The notes under the pieces were generated by a model. It did not search any database. It was not told the DNA's origin and saw only the letters and a list, made by a program, of their open reading frames with translations. The position numbers were made by a program, and so were the translations under genes. From positions 372,001 to 436,000 of the forward strand of contig CBDCRK010000032.1 of the NCBI GenBank assembly GCA_965220955.1: a stretch of DNA of 64,000 bases, read 5' to 3'. This document shows, piece by piece, positions 48,634-57,543 of the stretch (position 1 is its first letter; each line of letters begins with the position of its first letter). The DNA comes from CBDCRK01 sp965220955 (GTDB lineage: Bacteria > Desulfobacterota > Binatia > Bin18 > CBDCRK01).

Positions 48634-50862
48634 ATGAAAATCGTGGGCTATAGTGATCGCTTAAGCATAGCAGCGGGAGAGAAAATCCGCTTTATGGTCA
48701 GCTGTGAGCTGTCAACCTATCGCGCAGACATTGTGCGTCTTATCCATGGCGATACCAACCCCAGAGGACCTGGGTTTAAAGAGGAACTAATAGAAACACC
48801 AGCCAACGGCGAGTATCCAGGTCGCAAGCAAGTTATCTATAGTGGATCCTATGTAACCGTGTCGGACAGCCCCTTGCTGCGATCTCAAAGCTTCACTTTG
48901 CAAGCCTGGATCTACCCCACCACACCGCAAAAGAGGGTCCAGGGAATCTTAAACAAATGGTCGGCCTCCGAGGGTGTAGGTTATGGTCTTTTTATTGACC
49001 AAGGTGGGGAACTGGCTTTGTGGCTTGGCAGCCGAGATGGCCAGGTCGAACGCATCCGTAGTGGAAAAGCTCTGCGGGCTGGTGAGTGGTACTTTGTTGC
49101 CGCTACCTACGACGGGCAGAGCAGGAAGGTTAGCCTTTACCAGGAACCTGTTAGGGCGTGGCCTATAGACGATTCGAGAGTGGTGGCTGAACAAGCGACT
49201 CAGACCCGGGCCGTGGGGGAAAGCGAGGCGGCCTTGTTGATGGCCGGTTATTGGGAGCAAGCAGACTCAGGGAAAATGATTGTCAGGGGACACTTTAATG
49301 GCAAGATCGATAGTCCTCGACTTTTTGGCCGGGCACTGAAGGCAAACGAGATTGAGGCGCTTAAGCAGGACGCATCTCCCCAAGACCTGGGTGAGGCGGT
49401 AATGGCTGCCTGGGATTTTTCTCTAGACATCCCTTCAAGAAAAGTTACGGATACGTCCTCCCATGCCCTGCACGGTCAGACAGTCAACATGCCGGCACGG
49501 GCTATGACGGGTCACAACTGGAGCGGCAAGGAGATGAACTTTGCTCGTGCCCCCCAAGAATATGGGGCCATTCACTTCCATGATGATGATCTTGATGACG
49601 CGGGGTGGGAGGTCGATTTTGAGCTGACCGTTCCTGAACAGTTAAAAAGTGGGGTATATGCCGCGCGTCTGAGGGCCGGTGAGAGTGAAGACTACCTTCC
49701 ATTTTTTGTCAGACCCCCAAAAGGAACCTCCTCCGCCCGGGTTGCCTTCCTGGCACCTACCAACAGCTACCTGGCCTATGCCAATGAACACATTGGGGAG
49801 ATTTCTCTTGCACTGGCTCCAAACCAGAGAATGAATCTGCATCAGGAAGAATATCAATATATTATCGATAATGGCCTCTTGAGCTTATACGATCACCATA
49901 GTGACGGCAGTGGCGTTTGCTACTCGTCACGCCTACGGCCAATCTTGAACCTGCGACCGAAGTGTTACATGAGGACCCTCAACTGCCCACATCAGTTTGC
50001 TGCCGATCTACATCTAATAGACTGGCTGAAGGCTAGGGGTCACACGTGTGACGTTGTCACCGATGAAGACCTCCATTTTGAGGGAGCAGACCTCCTGGCC
50101 CATTATAATGTGATCCTCACTGGCACCCACCCGGAGTACTGGTCTGGACCCATGCTAGAGGCCATGGAAACTTACCTGAACAATGGCGGTCGGCTTATGT
50201 ATCTCGGAGGCAATGGCTTTTATTGGATCACTTCATTTGACCCTGAACGCCCGCAGGTGGTTGAGGTCCGACGCTGGGGGGGTACTGAAACCTGGGAAGC
50301 CGCGCCCGGTGAGTACTACCATAGCACTACCGGGGAGCCCGGCGGGATATGGCGTTTTCGTGGTAAAGCTCCCCAGAGGCTAGTCGGTGTTGGCTTTACC
50401 TCTCAAGGATTTGATCGGAACTCACCCTACTATTGTCAGGCCGCAAGCTCTGATCCCCGAGCAGCTTTCATTTTTGCCGGTATTGACCAGAATGAGCCTA
50501 TTGGTGACTTTGAGTCGCTGGTCTTAAATCAGGGTGCCGCTGGGTTTGAAATAGATCGTGCCGACCCAGCCTTAGGTACACCTGCACATGCCCTAGTACT
50601 GGCAACCGCGTCAGGCTATTCGGATTCCTATCAATATGTGTTGGAAGAAGTGTTGATGAGTGACTCCAAACAGGGAGGAAGTGTCAATTCTCTGGTGAAA
50701 GCCGATATGGTTTACTTTGAATGCCCAAACGGAGGAGCGGTGTTCTCAGTGGGCTCGATTGCCTGGTGTGGATCTCTCTCTTACAACCAATACAACAACA
50801 ATGTTTCGGACATTACCGATAATGTGCTAAGAAGATTTACCTCGGACGATCCTTTACCCTGA
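48634..50862 (+). CDS. N,N-dimethylformamidase large-subunit-like protein with LamG domain, copy 1
   Basis: 742-residue protein. Residues 1-45 form a domain also found in the paralogue (IVGYSDRLSIAAGEKIRFMVSC). A concanavalin/LamG module covers about 75-230 (SFTLQAWIYPTT, LNKWSASEGVGYGLFI, WYFVAATYDG). The catalytic part begins GAIHFHDDDLDD and includes FLAPTNSYLAYAN and LTGTHPEYWS; in the Paracoccus enzyme an Fe is bound by two Tyr and one Glu, the Glu lying in an HxE motif, so the Glu of HPE is the candidate. I start at 48634 to match the paralogue start, with GGAGG upstream. It is 13 bp before the nitroreductase. It would hydrolyse an N-substituted formamide or similar amide. Confidence 0.85.
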   Translation: MKIVGYSDRLSIAAGEKIRFMVSCELSTYRADIVRLIHGDTNPRGPGFKEELIETPANGEYPGRKQVIYSGSYVTVSDSPLLRSQSFTLQAWIYPTTPQKRVQGILNKWSASEGVGYGLFIDQGGELALWLGSRDGQVERIRSGKALRAGEWYFVAATYDGQSRKVSLYQEPVRAWPIDDSRVVAEQATQTRAVGESEAALLMAGYWEQADSGKMIVRGHFNGKIDSPRLFGRALKANEIEALKQDASPQDLGEAVMAAWDFSLDIPSRKVTDTSSHALHGQTVNMPARAMTGHNWSGKEMNFARAPQEYGAIHFHDDDLDDAGWEVDFELTVPEQLKSGVYAARLRAGESEDYLPFFVRPPKGTSSARVAFLAPTNSYLAYANEHIGEISLALAPNQRMNLHQEEYQYIIDNGLLSLYDHHSDGSGVCYSSRLRPILNLRPKCYMRTLNCPHQFAADLHLIDWLKARGHTCDVVTDEDLHFEGADLLAHYNVILTGTHPEYWSGPMLEAMETYLNNGGRLMYLGGNGFYWITSFDPERPQVVEVRRWGGTETWEAAPGEYYHSTTGEPGGIWRFRGKAPQRLVGVGFTSQGFDRNSPYYCQAASSDPRAAFIFAGIDQNEPIGDFESLVLNQGAAGFEIDRADPALGTPAHALVLATASGYSDSYQYVLEEVLMSDSKQGGSVNSLVKADMVYFECPNGGAVFSVGSIAWCGSLSYNQYNNNVSDITDNVLRRFTSDDPLP

Positions 50863-50875
50863 AGAGGAGCACGAT

Positions 50876-51559
50876 ATGGACTTAACTACTGTGGACCATT
50901 TACTCACTACCACCCGTTCGGTTAAAAAGCGCCTGGACTTCACCCGGCCCATAGAAGCCGAAGTGATCCAGAGGTGCATTGAGATTGCGCTGCAGTCGCC
51001 AACGGGTGTGAATTCCCAAGGCTGGTATTTCATTGTTGTCACCGAGCCGGAAAAACGCCTGGCTCTAGCAGAGGTCTACCGTAAGGCCATGAGAGATTAT
51101 CGTAAGCTGCAAGACCAGCAGGCCCCCCAGTATTCTCCAGGCGGTCCGCGATTGGCACAGTGGCAAGGCATGCTCGAGTCCAGTGATTATCTCAACGAAC
51201 ATTTACATGAAGCCCCGGTACACATTATCCCCTGCATTAATACCCGGGTAAAAGAATATCCCCTGCTTTTTCAGTCACCCACTCCTAGTTCTTTCTACAA
51301 TGCCTCGCTCTATGGCTCTATTCTGCCTGCCACCTGGTCAATTATGTTAGCTTTGCGCGCTCGTGGCTTGGGGTCTACCTGGACCACGGTGCACCTTGTA
51401 TATGAGAAAGAAGCTGCCGATATCCTGGGAATTCCCGATAATATTCTGCAGGCAGCTCTACTACCCGTTGCCTACTTTAAGGGCAGCGATTTCAAGCCTG
51501 CCAAGCGTGTCCCTGCACAAGAGTTAACCTACTGGAACGCCTGGGGACAGCACAGATAG
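50876..51559 (+). CDS. Nitroreductase family protein
   Basis: 227-residue flavoprotein of the NfsA/NfsB-like fold. TTTRSVKKRLDFTRP near 11-25 is the family opening with the FMN-contact Arg, then IEIALQSPTGVNSQGWYFIVV (the SPTGxNxQxW motif). Late GLGSTWTTVHLVYEKEAADILGIPDN is the C-terminal helix pair with the FMN phosphate site. ATG at 50876 follows AGAGGAGCACG, 13 bp after the DMFase-like stop, so it is co-transcribed. It may reduce a nitro group or act as a flavin reductase for the LLM enzymes. Confidence 0.9.
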   Translation: MDLTTVDHLLTTTRSVKKRLDFTRPIEAEVIQRCIEIALQSPTGVNSQGWYFIVVTEPEKRLALAEVYRKAMRDYRKLQDQQAPQYSPGGPRLAQWQGMLESSDYLNEHLHEAPVHIIPCINTRVKEYPLLFQSPTPSSFYNASLYGSILPATWSIMLALRARGLGSTWTTVHLVYEKEAADILGIPDNILQAALLPVAYFKGSDFKPAKRVPAQELTYWNAWGQHR

Positions 51560-51615
51560 AGTGGTACCAGGTAGCGTAAGTTTGTAACTAGATATGGCAA
51601 GAGTGGCCCCCTCTG

Positions 51616-51702
51616 CTGTCATTCCTGCGAAAGCAGGAATCTATCTTCGGAGCGGCCTCCCGCCGGTCCAGCCCTGGATTCCCGCGTGCGCGGGAATGAC
51701 AG
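51616..51702. repeat. Palindromic repeat family C (TGTCATTCC type)
   Basis: 87-bp element with outer inverted ends CTGTCATTCCTGCG and CGCGGGAATGACAG and two internal hairpins (CCTGCGAAAGCAGG; CCCGCGTGCGCGGG). This sequence type is a widespread bacterial intergenic repeat. It lies between the nitroreductase and the transglutaminase-like gene. Confidence 0.8.
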
Positions 51703-51747
51703 AAAGCAGGGGACCGACAATTGGACATAGACGCAAAAGCAGTATTC

Positions 51748-52335
51748 TTAGATTTTTCCTGAGATGATGGGGATGTCCGGCAAGTTTTCCCATAGGGCAT
51801 CATAGGTCCGGTGAGTATGCAAGGCATGGATGACTATAGGCAAAGGGTCTGGCCATATCTCAGGTAAATCCGCTTCACCTTCATAACCAATAGCATAGGC
51901 CAGCTGTTCTACCGGCGGGGTAAACCGGGCATTAACTCCCGCTTTATTGCCTCGTGGATCAAGGCGATACCAGCCTATTCCGGGAAGATAAACGGCATTG
52001 AGACCATGCAAGCAGTAGGGCGCGCCATTGTCGTCCCGGCTTAGTCGCTGATAACATAGAGCAGCCGGGATAGAGTTGGCCCGTAACAGCGCGGCGAGCA
52101 AGTGGCTTTTAGCATAGCAATAACCCGTTCCTGCTTCCAATACTTTAGAAGCCCTACAGGTCACAGGGTTAAGTTTATAATCATAGCTATGCCGGATGGT
52201 ATCTCGAACCCACTCAAAACAGCGCCTGGCAATCTCTAGGGGATGAGTTGAGCCTGCAGCCAGGTCTCGTGCTAGAGTGAAGACCCTGGACTGCTCCCAG
52301 TCTATAATCTCGGTGGACTTAAGGTATTCTTCCAT
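51748..52335 (-). CDS. Transglutaminase-like (cysteine peptidase-fold) protein
   Basis: 195-residue transglutaminase-core protein. The catalytic Cys lies in AGTGYCYAKSHLLAALLRANSIPA (about 68-91), His in HGLNAVYLPGIGWYRLDP and Asp in RLDPRGN. N-terminal SRVFTLARDLAAGSTHPLEIARRCFEWVRDTI is the usual helical lead-in. Such bacterial proteins act as peptidases or amide cross-linkers rather than true transglutaminases. No signal peptide. ATG at 52335 with AGGAAGGTAAAGC. It is the last gene of a minus-strand run with the cupin and the PNPOx-like gene (gaps about 40 bp each). Confidence 0.85.
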   Translation of the reverse strand: MEEYLKSTEIIDWEQSRVFTLARDLAAGSTHPLEIARRCFEWVRDTIRHSYDYKLNPVTCRASKVLEAGTGYCYAKSHLLAALLRANSIPAALCYQRLSRDDNGAPYCLHGLNAVYLPGIGWYRLDPRGNKAGVNARFTPPVEQLAYAIGYEGEADLPEIWPDPLPIVIHALHTHRTYDALWENLPDIPIISGKI

Positions 52336-52375
52336 TTTGCTTTACCTTCCTGCTCACATTACAAGCCAGTCTATG

Positions 52376-52747
52376 TTAGTCGCTGGTACTTTCGCCACCT
52401 TTGGGTCCCCAGAAAACGGCCCAAAGCAGCAGGTCCCCAGTAAAATCCTCAAACCGGTGGACTGCGCGGGCAGGAACGAACAGCATATCACCGGTGTTAA
52501 AGGGATGGCGCTCGTCTTCTACAACTAATGTGCCATGGCCTTGCATGGCAACGTACAGTTCGTCCTGATCATGGGGCTGCTGATCATCGGGGTTTGGCGG
52601 GCGATAGACAAGGGTGAACATGGAGCCATGGGACAGACCCAAACCAAAGGGCCGAGGACCATGAGTGCCGATTTTGGTAATGGTCTCGGCAAATCCAGAA
52701 ACCAGGCCTTTGGTTTGGCCGTCAGTGGGTACTTTAGAGTTCTTCAT
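52376..52747 (-). CDS. Cupin domain protein
   Basis: 123-residue single cupin. Motif 1 is PHDQDELYVAMQGHGTLVVED (metal His, Glu and a final His missing: normally G(X)5HXH(X)3-4E(X)6G); here His-x-Gln-Asp-Glu replaces HxH, so one metal ligand may be changed. Motif 2 is FNTGDMLFVPARAVHRFEDF with the second His. A start at 52747 has GGGGAATATTGCT upstream; a longer frame reaches 52762. Neighbours are PNPOx-like and transglutaminase-like genes. Enzymatic or sensing function cannot be assigned. Confidence 0.82.
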   Translation of the reverse strand: MKNSKVPTDGQTKGLVSGFAETITKIGTHGPRPFGLGLSHGSMFTLVYRPPNPDDQQPHDQDELYVAMQGHGTLVVEDERHPFNTGDMLFVPARAVHRFEDFTGDLLLWAVFWGPKGGESTSD

Positions 52748-52785
52748 AGCAATATTCCCCATCAAGGTTCGTATTGGAGCGAAAG

Positions 52786-53469
52786 TTAATCCTTTACCGA
52801 CTCTTGCTTGGCAGCATACGGTCGCCGGTAGTCAAGGATATAGGCTGGAGGAGTAATCTTCGGATCAAGGCGAGGGTCAGGAACCACCGCCTGTGGTGTT
52901 AACCGTAGGGGAAGCTCGCCAGCCCAGCACCCCAGCTGATAGTCCGCTTTATCATCTATTGGTGGGCCAGTGCGAACCTTGGCCGAAACCTCCTCAAGCG
53001 GAAGGCGTAAAACTGTTGTGGCTTTCAGTTCCTGCTCATTAGGCCACCGGACATCTTCCCAGCGGTTGGGTACCACATGTTCTACAATCGCCTTGAGTGC
53101 AACCAGCTGCTCGGCCCGGTCTGTTACCTCGACCGCTGTGCCCAGGACTACCACTGAGCGGTAATTCATTGAGTGATGGAAGGCGGAGCGGGCGAGCACC
53201 AGACCATCCAGGAGGGTTACCGTAACACAGACTGGAATACCCTCACACAGAGAGCGTAGCATACGACTTGCGGCTGAGCCATGGAGATAGAGTCGGTCGC
53301 CGACCCGTGCATGGATAGTGGGAATTACATAGGGCTGATCGTCGACCGTGAAACCAACATGGCAAAAAAGCCCTTCATCAAGAATGGCCTCGATCACAGC
53401 GCGATCGTAGGAGGCTCGATTGGGGTACCGTCCAGGCGTTGTACGTTCGGTGGGGTGAAAATGTTGCAT
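52786..53469 (-). CDS. Pyridoxamine 5'-phosphate oxidase-like (Nim/flavin split-barrel) protein
   Basis: 227-residue FMN-binding split-barrel protein, PF12900-type. RASYDRAVIEAILDEGLFCHVGF is the standard opening, with VIPTIHARVGDRLYLHGSAASRMLRSL (FMN contact) and LARSAFHHSMNYRSVVVLGTA. The C-terminal LRLTPQAVVPDPRLDP is common in this subgroup. Nim proteins reduce nitroimidazoles; many others simply bind flavin or heme. I choose ATG at 53469 because AAAGGAGG lies 9 bp before it. It opens the minus-strand unit PNPOx-cupin-transglutaminase. Confidence 0.87.
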   Translation of the reverse strand: MQHFHPTERTTPGRYPNRASYDRAVIEAILDEGLFCHVGFTVDDQPYVIPTIHARVGDRLYLHGSAASRMLRSLCEGIPVCVTVTLLDGLVLARSAFHHSMNYRSVVVLGTAVEVTDRAEQLVALKAIVEHVVPNRWEDVRWPNEQELKATTVLRLPLEEVSAKVRTGPPIDDKADYQLGCWAGELPLRLTPQAVVPDPRLDPKITPPAYILDYRRPYAAKQESVKD

Positions 53470-53542
53470 TGATTTGCCTCCTTTATTTTTGTTGGGGTAC
53501 GTGGACATACCCATATGTAAGTCTAGCCTGAGTTTTCCTGCT

Positions 53543-53803
53543 CTATTGATCTGAAGACAAACGGAAAATCAGCCTTATGACTTCCTGCTCAATTGTAGCC
53601 AAGGCCTCAGTGGGAGAGGCCATACCCAGATCATGTACATGGCAGTATTCAATTCTGTCTGGCCATCGAGGGAAACGCTTTTCGAGCAGAAACCGGTGTT
53701 CCGCTTCCTTGTGGGCAAAGATCATGTTAGCTGCCTGTAGATCCTGTTCTTGTAGCTGTATGAGGAATAACAGTCTCAATGGGCTTGCTTGTTTGGTGAA
53801 CAT
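53543..53803 (-). pseudogene. Low-molecular-weight phosphatase-like C-terminal remnant
   Basis: The last 60 residues (ANMIFAHKEAEHRFLLEKRFPRWPDRIEYCHVHDLGMASPTEALATIEQEV...) match the C-terminal half of LMW tyrosine phosphatase/arsenate reductase-like proteins, with the Asp of HVHDL in the place of the general acid. The CX5R phosphate loop, which should be at the N-terminus, is absent, and the first 20 residues are unrelated. I judge it inactive. Confidence 0.55.
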
Positions 53804-53953
53804 AACGTTCCTAGGGGACCCCTTACTATGCTTTATTCCTTGATTAATATCAATAAGTTAGCCATTTCACCCACGCTCTACTAGCCCCTTGCACCGAGGG
53901 TGCCATTCATGTAGGTGTTTAGGTGCCATCGAGAGCAGAAAGGAGAGATCTGT

Positions 53954-55105
53954 ATGACAAAAAATGCGCGTTTTCCTTACTCTGGAGCTATTGACGCAGA
54001 CGGTCACATCCTTGAGCCCCCTGATTTGTGGGAAAAATATATCGACCCCAAATATCGTGACCGGGCGATCCGCGTTCGTACCAACCAGGATGGATGGGAA
54101 GTTCTTGAGATCGGAGGGGCTCCGGCCAAATACATCAAGCCTGGGCAGTTGGCCTTTTCCGGGGCTATGGGTAAGAGCGGCGAAGAGCTAAAGCCAGACC
54201 CGAGTAAGACTTATGTCAACCAGGCTCCGTTTGGGTCTATGGATCCTAAAGAGCGTGTGGCTCTCCTTGATCAAGAAGGCCTTGATAAGGCGATTATCTA
54301 TCCTAGCCTTGGCCTGGTATGGGAAACCGAAGATCTTGGGGATATTGAGCTGACGGCCGCTTACGCTCAGGCATACAACCGTTGGGTTGAGGATTTTTGT
54401 TCTGATTCAGAGGGCCGATTGGTTCCGATTGCCCACATCTCTATGGGAGACCCACACGAAGCCGCTCAAGAGCTCGAACGGGCAGTGCGAAATGGAGCAA
54501 AAGGCGCCTTTTTTGTGCCATTTACCGTTACCAACAAATCTCATGGTCACCCTTATTATGACCCTTTTTGGTCCAAGGTCCAGGAGCTGGACGTCCCGGT
54601 AGGCATCCACCCCAGCGGTGAACCCCCGGCTAAGCGCGTTCACCAGCGTTTCCGGGAAATGAAATGGGCACTCTGGCACCACAACGTGCATGGTGCTCAG
54701 GGACCGCTGCAAGCTTTTACCGCGCTCTTTCAGTACGGTCTTTTTGACCGTTTTCCCAAAATAAAGGTGGTTATGCTGGAGTCTGGGGCTGGTTGGGCTG
54801 GTTATCTCCTCAACCGTATGGATGCGGTTTATAAGAGCCCGCTGGGAGATACGGTTCCGCTCAAGGAGCTACCGAGTTATTATTTTCAGCGCCAGTGTTG
54901 GATCTCCGGGGACCCGGACGAAAAAGCCTTTGGCCATGTTGTTGATTTTGTTGGCGAGGATAAATTCTTCTGGGCTTCGGACTTTCCACACTTTGATCAC
55001 ACCGGAGACTATATGGAAGATCTCCGAGAACTGGTGGAGCCAATGCCAGAGTCAGCCCGCCAAAAGATTATCGGGAGAAACGCAGCCCAGGTCTATAATC
55101 TGTAA
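53954..55105 (+). CDS. Amidohydrolase family 2 protein
   Basis: 383-residue TIM-barrel enzyme of the ACMSD-like family, distinct from the 16647/45945 pair. Metal motif AIDADGHILEP (11-21), mid-barrel VGIHPSGEPPAK near 217, terminal ASDFPHFDHTGD near 350. The change HFIEP to HILEP keeps D-x-H. RBS AAAGGAGAG. A longer frame begins at 53915. The downstream AlgH/YqgE gene starts 56 bp after its stop, in the same direction. Reaction unknown. Confidence 0.9.
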   Translation: MTKNARFPYSGAIDADGHILEPPDLWEKYIDPKYRDRAIRVRTNQDGWEVLEIGGAPAKYIKPGQLAFSGAMGKSGEELKPDPSKTYVNQAPFGSMDPKERVALLDQEGLDKAIIYPSLGLVWETEDLGDIELTAAYAQAYNRWVEDFCSDSEGRLVPIAHISMGDPHEAAQELERAVRNGAKGAFFVPFTVTNKSHGHPYYDPFWSKVQELDVPVGIHPSGEPPAKRVHQRFREMKWALWHHNVHGAQGPLQAFTALFQYGLFDRFPKIKVVMLESGAGWAGYLLNRMDAVYKSPLGDTVPLKELPSYYFQRQCWISGDPDEKAFGHVVDFVGEDKFFWASDFPHFDHTGDYMEDLRELVEPMPESARQKIIGRNAAQVYNL

Positions 55106-55161
55106 AAGCCAGAATTCCAGAAAATATGACTCGGGACAATATGCCTTGGTAAAAAGAGGTT

Positions 55162-55902
55162 GTGCTTACTTTGAGAAGGGGTTGTGACGTTAAAGAGGCC
55201 ATATCTTTTGTTATCACAATTCCCTTGGTGCTGCTTGTCATACTGCCCGGTACGCCCTTGATCCGGGCGGCATTTCCCGATCAACATGCAGAGTTGTGGC
55301 CTTTACGATTCCCGGTTGTTCTTTCGCTATCGAATCCCTTCCAGTCCGAGACGGAGCTGGCCCAGGGGAAGTTTCTGATCGCTGGTCGAGACCTTAACGA
55401 TCCCAACTTCTCGGAAACCGTCGTCCTGTTGGTTGATTACAACCAGCGCGGGGCACTGGGCTTGGTTATCAACCGACCCACTGAGGTAAAGCTCTCCACG
55501 GTGTTGCCGGAGATAGAAGGGGTACAGGAGCGGACAGATACTATCTACATGGGTGGACCGGTTGCCAGGGGTCAAATGCTGCTGCTCATACGATCCGGCA
55601 GTCAACCCCAAGAGGCTCACCTGGTGTTTGCGGATACCTATGTCAGCTCAAGCCGGGCTGTACTCCAAAGGATGGTGGGCGGTGCAGAGGCGGGAGAAAA
55701 ATTTCGTGTCTATGCTGGTTATGCAGGATGGGCGCCTGGACAGCTCGACCAAGAGGTAGCAAGAGGAGACTGGTACATCTTACAAGCTGATGCCGAGACG
55801 ATTTTCGATAAGGCGGCTTCAGAGATCTGGCCGGAGCTTATTCGTCGGGGCTCAGTTCAGTGGACAAGGAGTTCTAGGACAGACTTATCTCCCACACAAT
55901 AA
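55162..55902 (+). CDS. YqgE/AlgH family protein with N-terminal membrane segment
   Basis: 246-residue protein. A hydrophobic stretch at about 13-32 suggests a signal or anchor, which most YqgE proteins lack. The UPF0301 core starts at GKFLIAGRDLNDPNFSETVVLLVDYNQRGALGLVINRP, then VYMGGPV-type TIYMGGPVARG and RVYAGYAGWAPGQLDQEVARGDWYI, all diagnostic. The start is GTG at 55162 with AAGAGG; no ATG is suitable. AlgH proteins were named from alginate regulation in Pseudomonas, but the biochemical function is unknown. Confidence 0.9.
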   Translation: MLTLRRGCDVKEAISFVITIPLVLLVILPGTPLIRAAFPDQHAELWPLRFPVVLSLSNPFQSETELAQGKFLIAGRDLNDPNFSETVVLLVDYNQRGALGLVINRPTEVKLSTVLPEIEGVQERTDTIYMGGPVARGQMLLLIRSGSQPQEAHLVFADTYVSSSRAVLQRMVGGAEAGEKFRVYAGYAGWAPGQLDQEVARGDWYILQADAETIFDKAASEIWPELIRRGSVQWTRSSRTDLSPTQ

Positions 55903-55940
55903 GTTTCCACTGCAGTCCTACCTCTCACCGGAACTTTCCT

Positions 55941-57086
55941 CTAATCAAGGGTAAAGTGGAATATCCTGACTGCGTTGTTGCAGGTAATCTTTTGCCTGTC
56001 CGCTTCAGGAACGCCGTCAAAGATCTGCTCCAGGAATTCTTTGGACTTTGGCCAAGTGGATTCCGAATGAGGAAAATCATTCCCCCACAGCAGGTTGTCA
56101 ATGCCAATTCTGTGACGGAGCTGGACGCCCAGGTCGTCTTCCTGGAAAACGGCAAACATATTACGCTGCCAGTAGTTGCTGGGCAGGAGACCTTCCTTTG
56201 ACTGGTATCCGCTGTATACCGGGCGCTCTTTATAGGTGTAATCCATCTGTTTAAGCCAGTGGGGGGCCCAGGAGATTTCGTGTTCCACCGATCCCACCTG
56301 CAGCCGTGGATATCGTTCCGTGACACCCGCAAAGATTATATCGGTCAGGGCATAGCGCACCCAGTAGTCTTGGGTTGGGCGGAGACCAGCAGGTGTAAAG
56401 GTTTTGAAGCTGATGGAGATCTCGCAGCCTGGAACGCCTGCCCGTTGGGTAGCCAGATGCAGGAGCAGCGGCATGGCCAGGTCCTGGGCGGTTGCCCAGA
56501 AAGGCTCATACATGGAGTGACGATAGGGTTGACCTGGTAAAGGCGTAACGGGGATAAAGGCTCCTGCCAGACCGAGCTTGGCACAGCGCTTGAGCTCGGC
56601 GCAGGCCTCGGAAACATTGTCCAGGTTGAGCATACCAATGCCTTTGAGCCGGCCGGGATAAGGTTGACAAAAGCCGGCAATCCAGTCGTTGTATGCCCGA
56701 CAAAGGGCTGAGAGAAGTTCGCTGTCGTCAATATGATACCAAAAGAGACCCTGGCTGGGCTGGATGATTGCTCCCCAAATCCCGTCAATCTCCAATTCCT
56801 TAAGCATGGCGTTGGGTTCATAGGCACCCTTGCGTACTTCCTCCCAGGTACTCACAAAATCTATCTTTGAGGTATCTTTAAATCTCTGTCCTGCCTGGGT
56901 TACTGCCCCGAGGGTTGCGACCTGGAGGTCGTCAATGAACCAGGCGTCAAAATCCACACCGCTAGGAGTTTTCTGCCTCTTCATTCGTGGCGCTCGATCC
57001 CTGAGTTTTGCCGTCATTCTGTTGGCATACAGGTCGGGTGGCTCAACAATATGGGTATCCCCGGAGATGATTTTGTCACTGGTCAT
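55941..57086 (-). CDS. Amidohydrolase family 2 protein, divergent member
   Basis: 381-residue ACMSD-like protein. ISGDTHIVEP (7-16) is the first metal motif with D-x-H; LLLHLAT carries the barrel His; WGNDFPHSESTWP the terminal Asp. Of the five amidohydrolase-2 proteins in the window it is the most divergent from the rest. ATG at 57086 with AAGGAGG. It faces away from the second dimethylformamidase-like gene across a 457-bp gap. Decarboxylase or hydrolase activity is a family-level guess. Confidence 0.88.
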   Translation of the reverse strand: MTSDKIISGDTHIVEPPDLYANRMTAKLRDRAPRMKRQKTPSGVDFDAWFIDDLQVATLGAVTQAGQRFKDTSKIDFVSTWEEVRKGAYEPNAMLKELEIDGIWGAIIQPSQGLFWYHIDDSELLSALCRAYNDWIAGFCQPYPGRLKGIGMLNLDNVSEACAELKRCAKLGLAGAFIPVTPLPGQPYRHSMYEPFWATAQDLAMPLLLHLATQRAGVPGCEISISFKTFTPAGLRPTQDYWVRYALTDIIFAGVTERYPRLQVGSVEHEISWAPHWLKQMDYTYKERPVYSGYQSKEGLLPSNYWQRNMFAVFQEDDLGVQLRHRIGIDNLLWGNDFPHSESTWPKSKEFLEQIFDGVPEADRQKITCNNAVRIFHFTLD

Positions 57087-57543
57087 GGCTAAGCCTCCTT
57101 AAAATGCTCCTCTGCCTTACAACGGTCTTGCTGATATCAGTCTGTTGCCATCGCCATAGCATAGAGAGTCCCGGGATACAAGGAAAAAGCTCTGGAGCGT
57201 GTTATTAATGCAGAGCAATGGAATTAACATTACGGTGCAGCTACAGCCTCTCGTAACCATAGCTCTGTGTTCGACCTCCCCTTGACTGGTGTCTGCTTGT
57301 GGCCAACAGTAGCCTAGAATCGTGAGAGAGCATTACATGGATAGCACCACGATCTCCTGTGGCAGGTGGGATATGAGGTACCTCCTGGGATAGAGTTGGT
57401 TGGGTTTGGCTCACCCTATCGTAGCGGATATCCTCTCCTTCTGCCAAGTCATAATGGCCAAAGTCCAGTAGAAGACACCTTTACGAATTGGATAGTGCGG
57501 ATAGTCTACATTTGGTGAGAATCTTAGAACACAGGAGGATACG
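57087..57543. other. 457-bp divergent intergenic region
   Basis: Separates the divergent amidohydrolase and dimethylformamidase-like genes. No coding pattern is recognised on either strand. It must hold at least two promoters but I cannot pick a good -35/-10 pair. An AGGAGGATACG at the end is the RBS of the 57544 gene. Confidence 0.5.
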
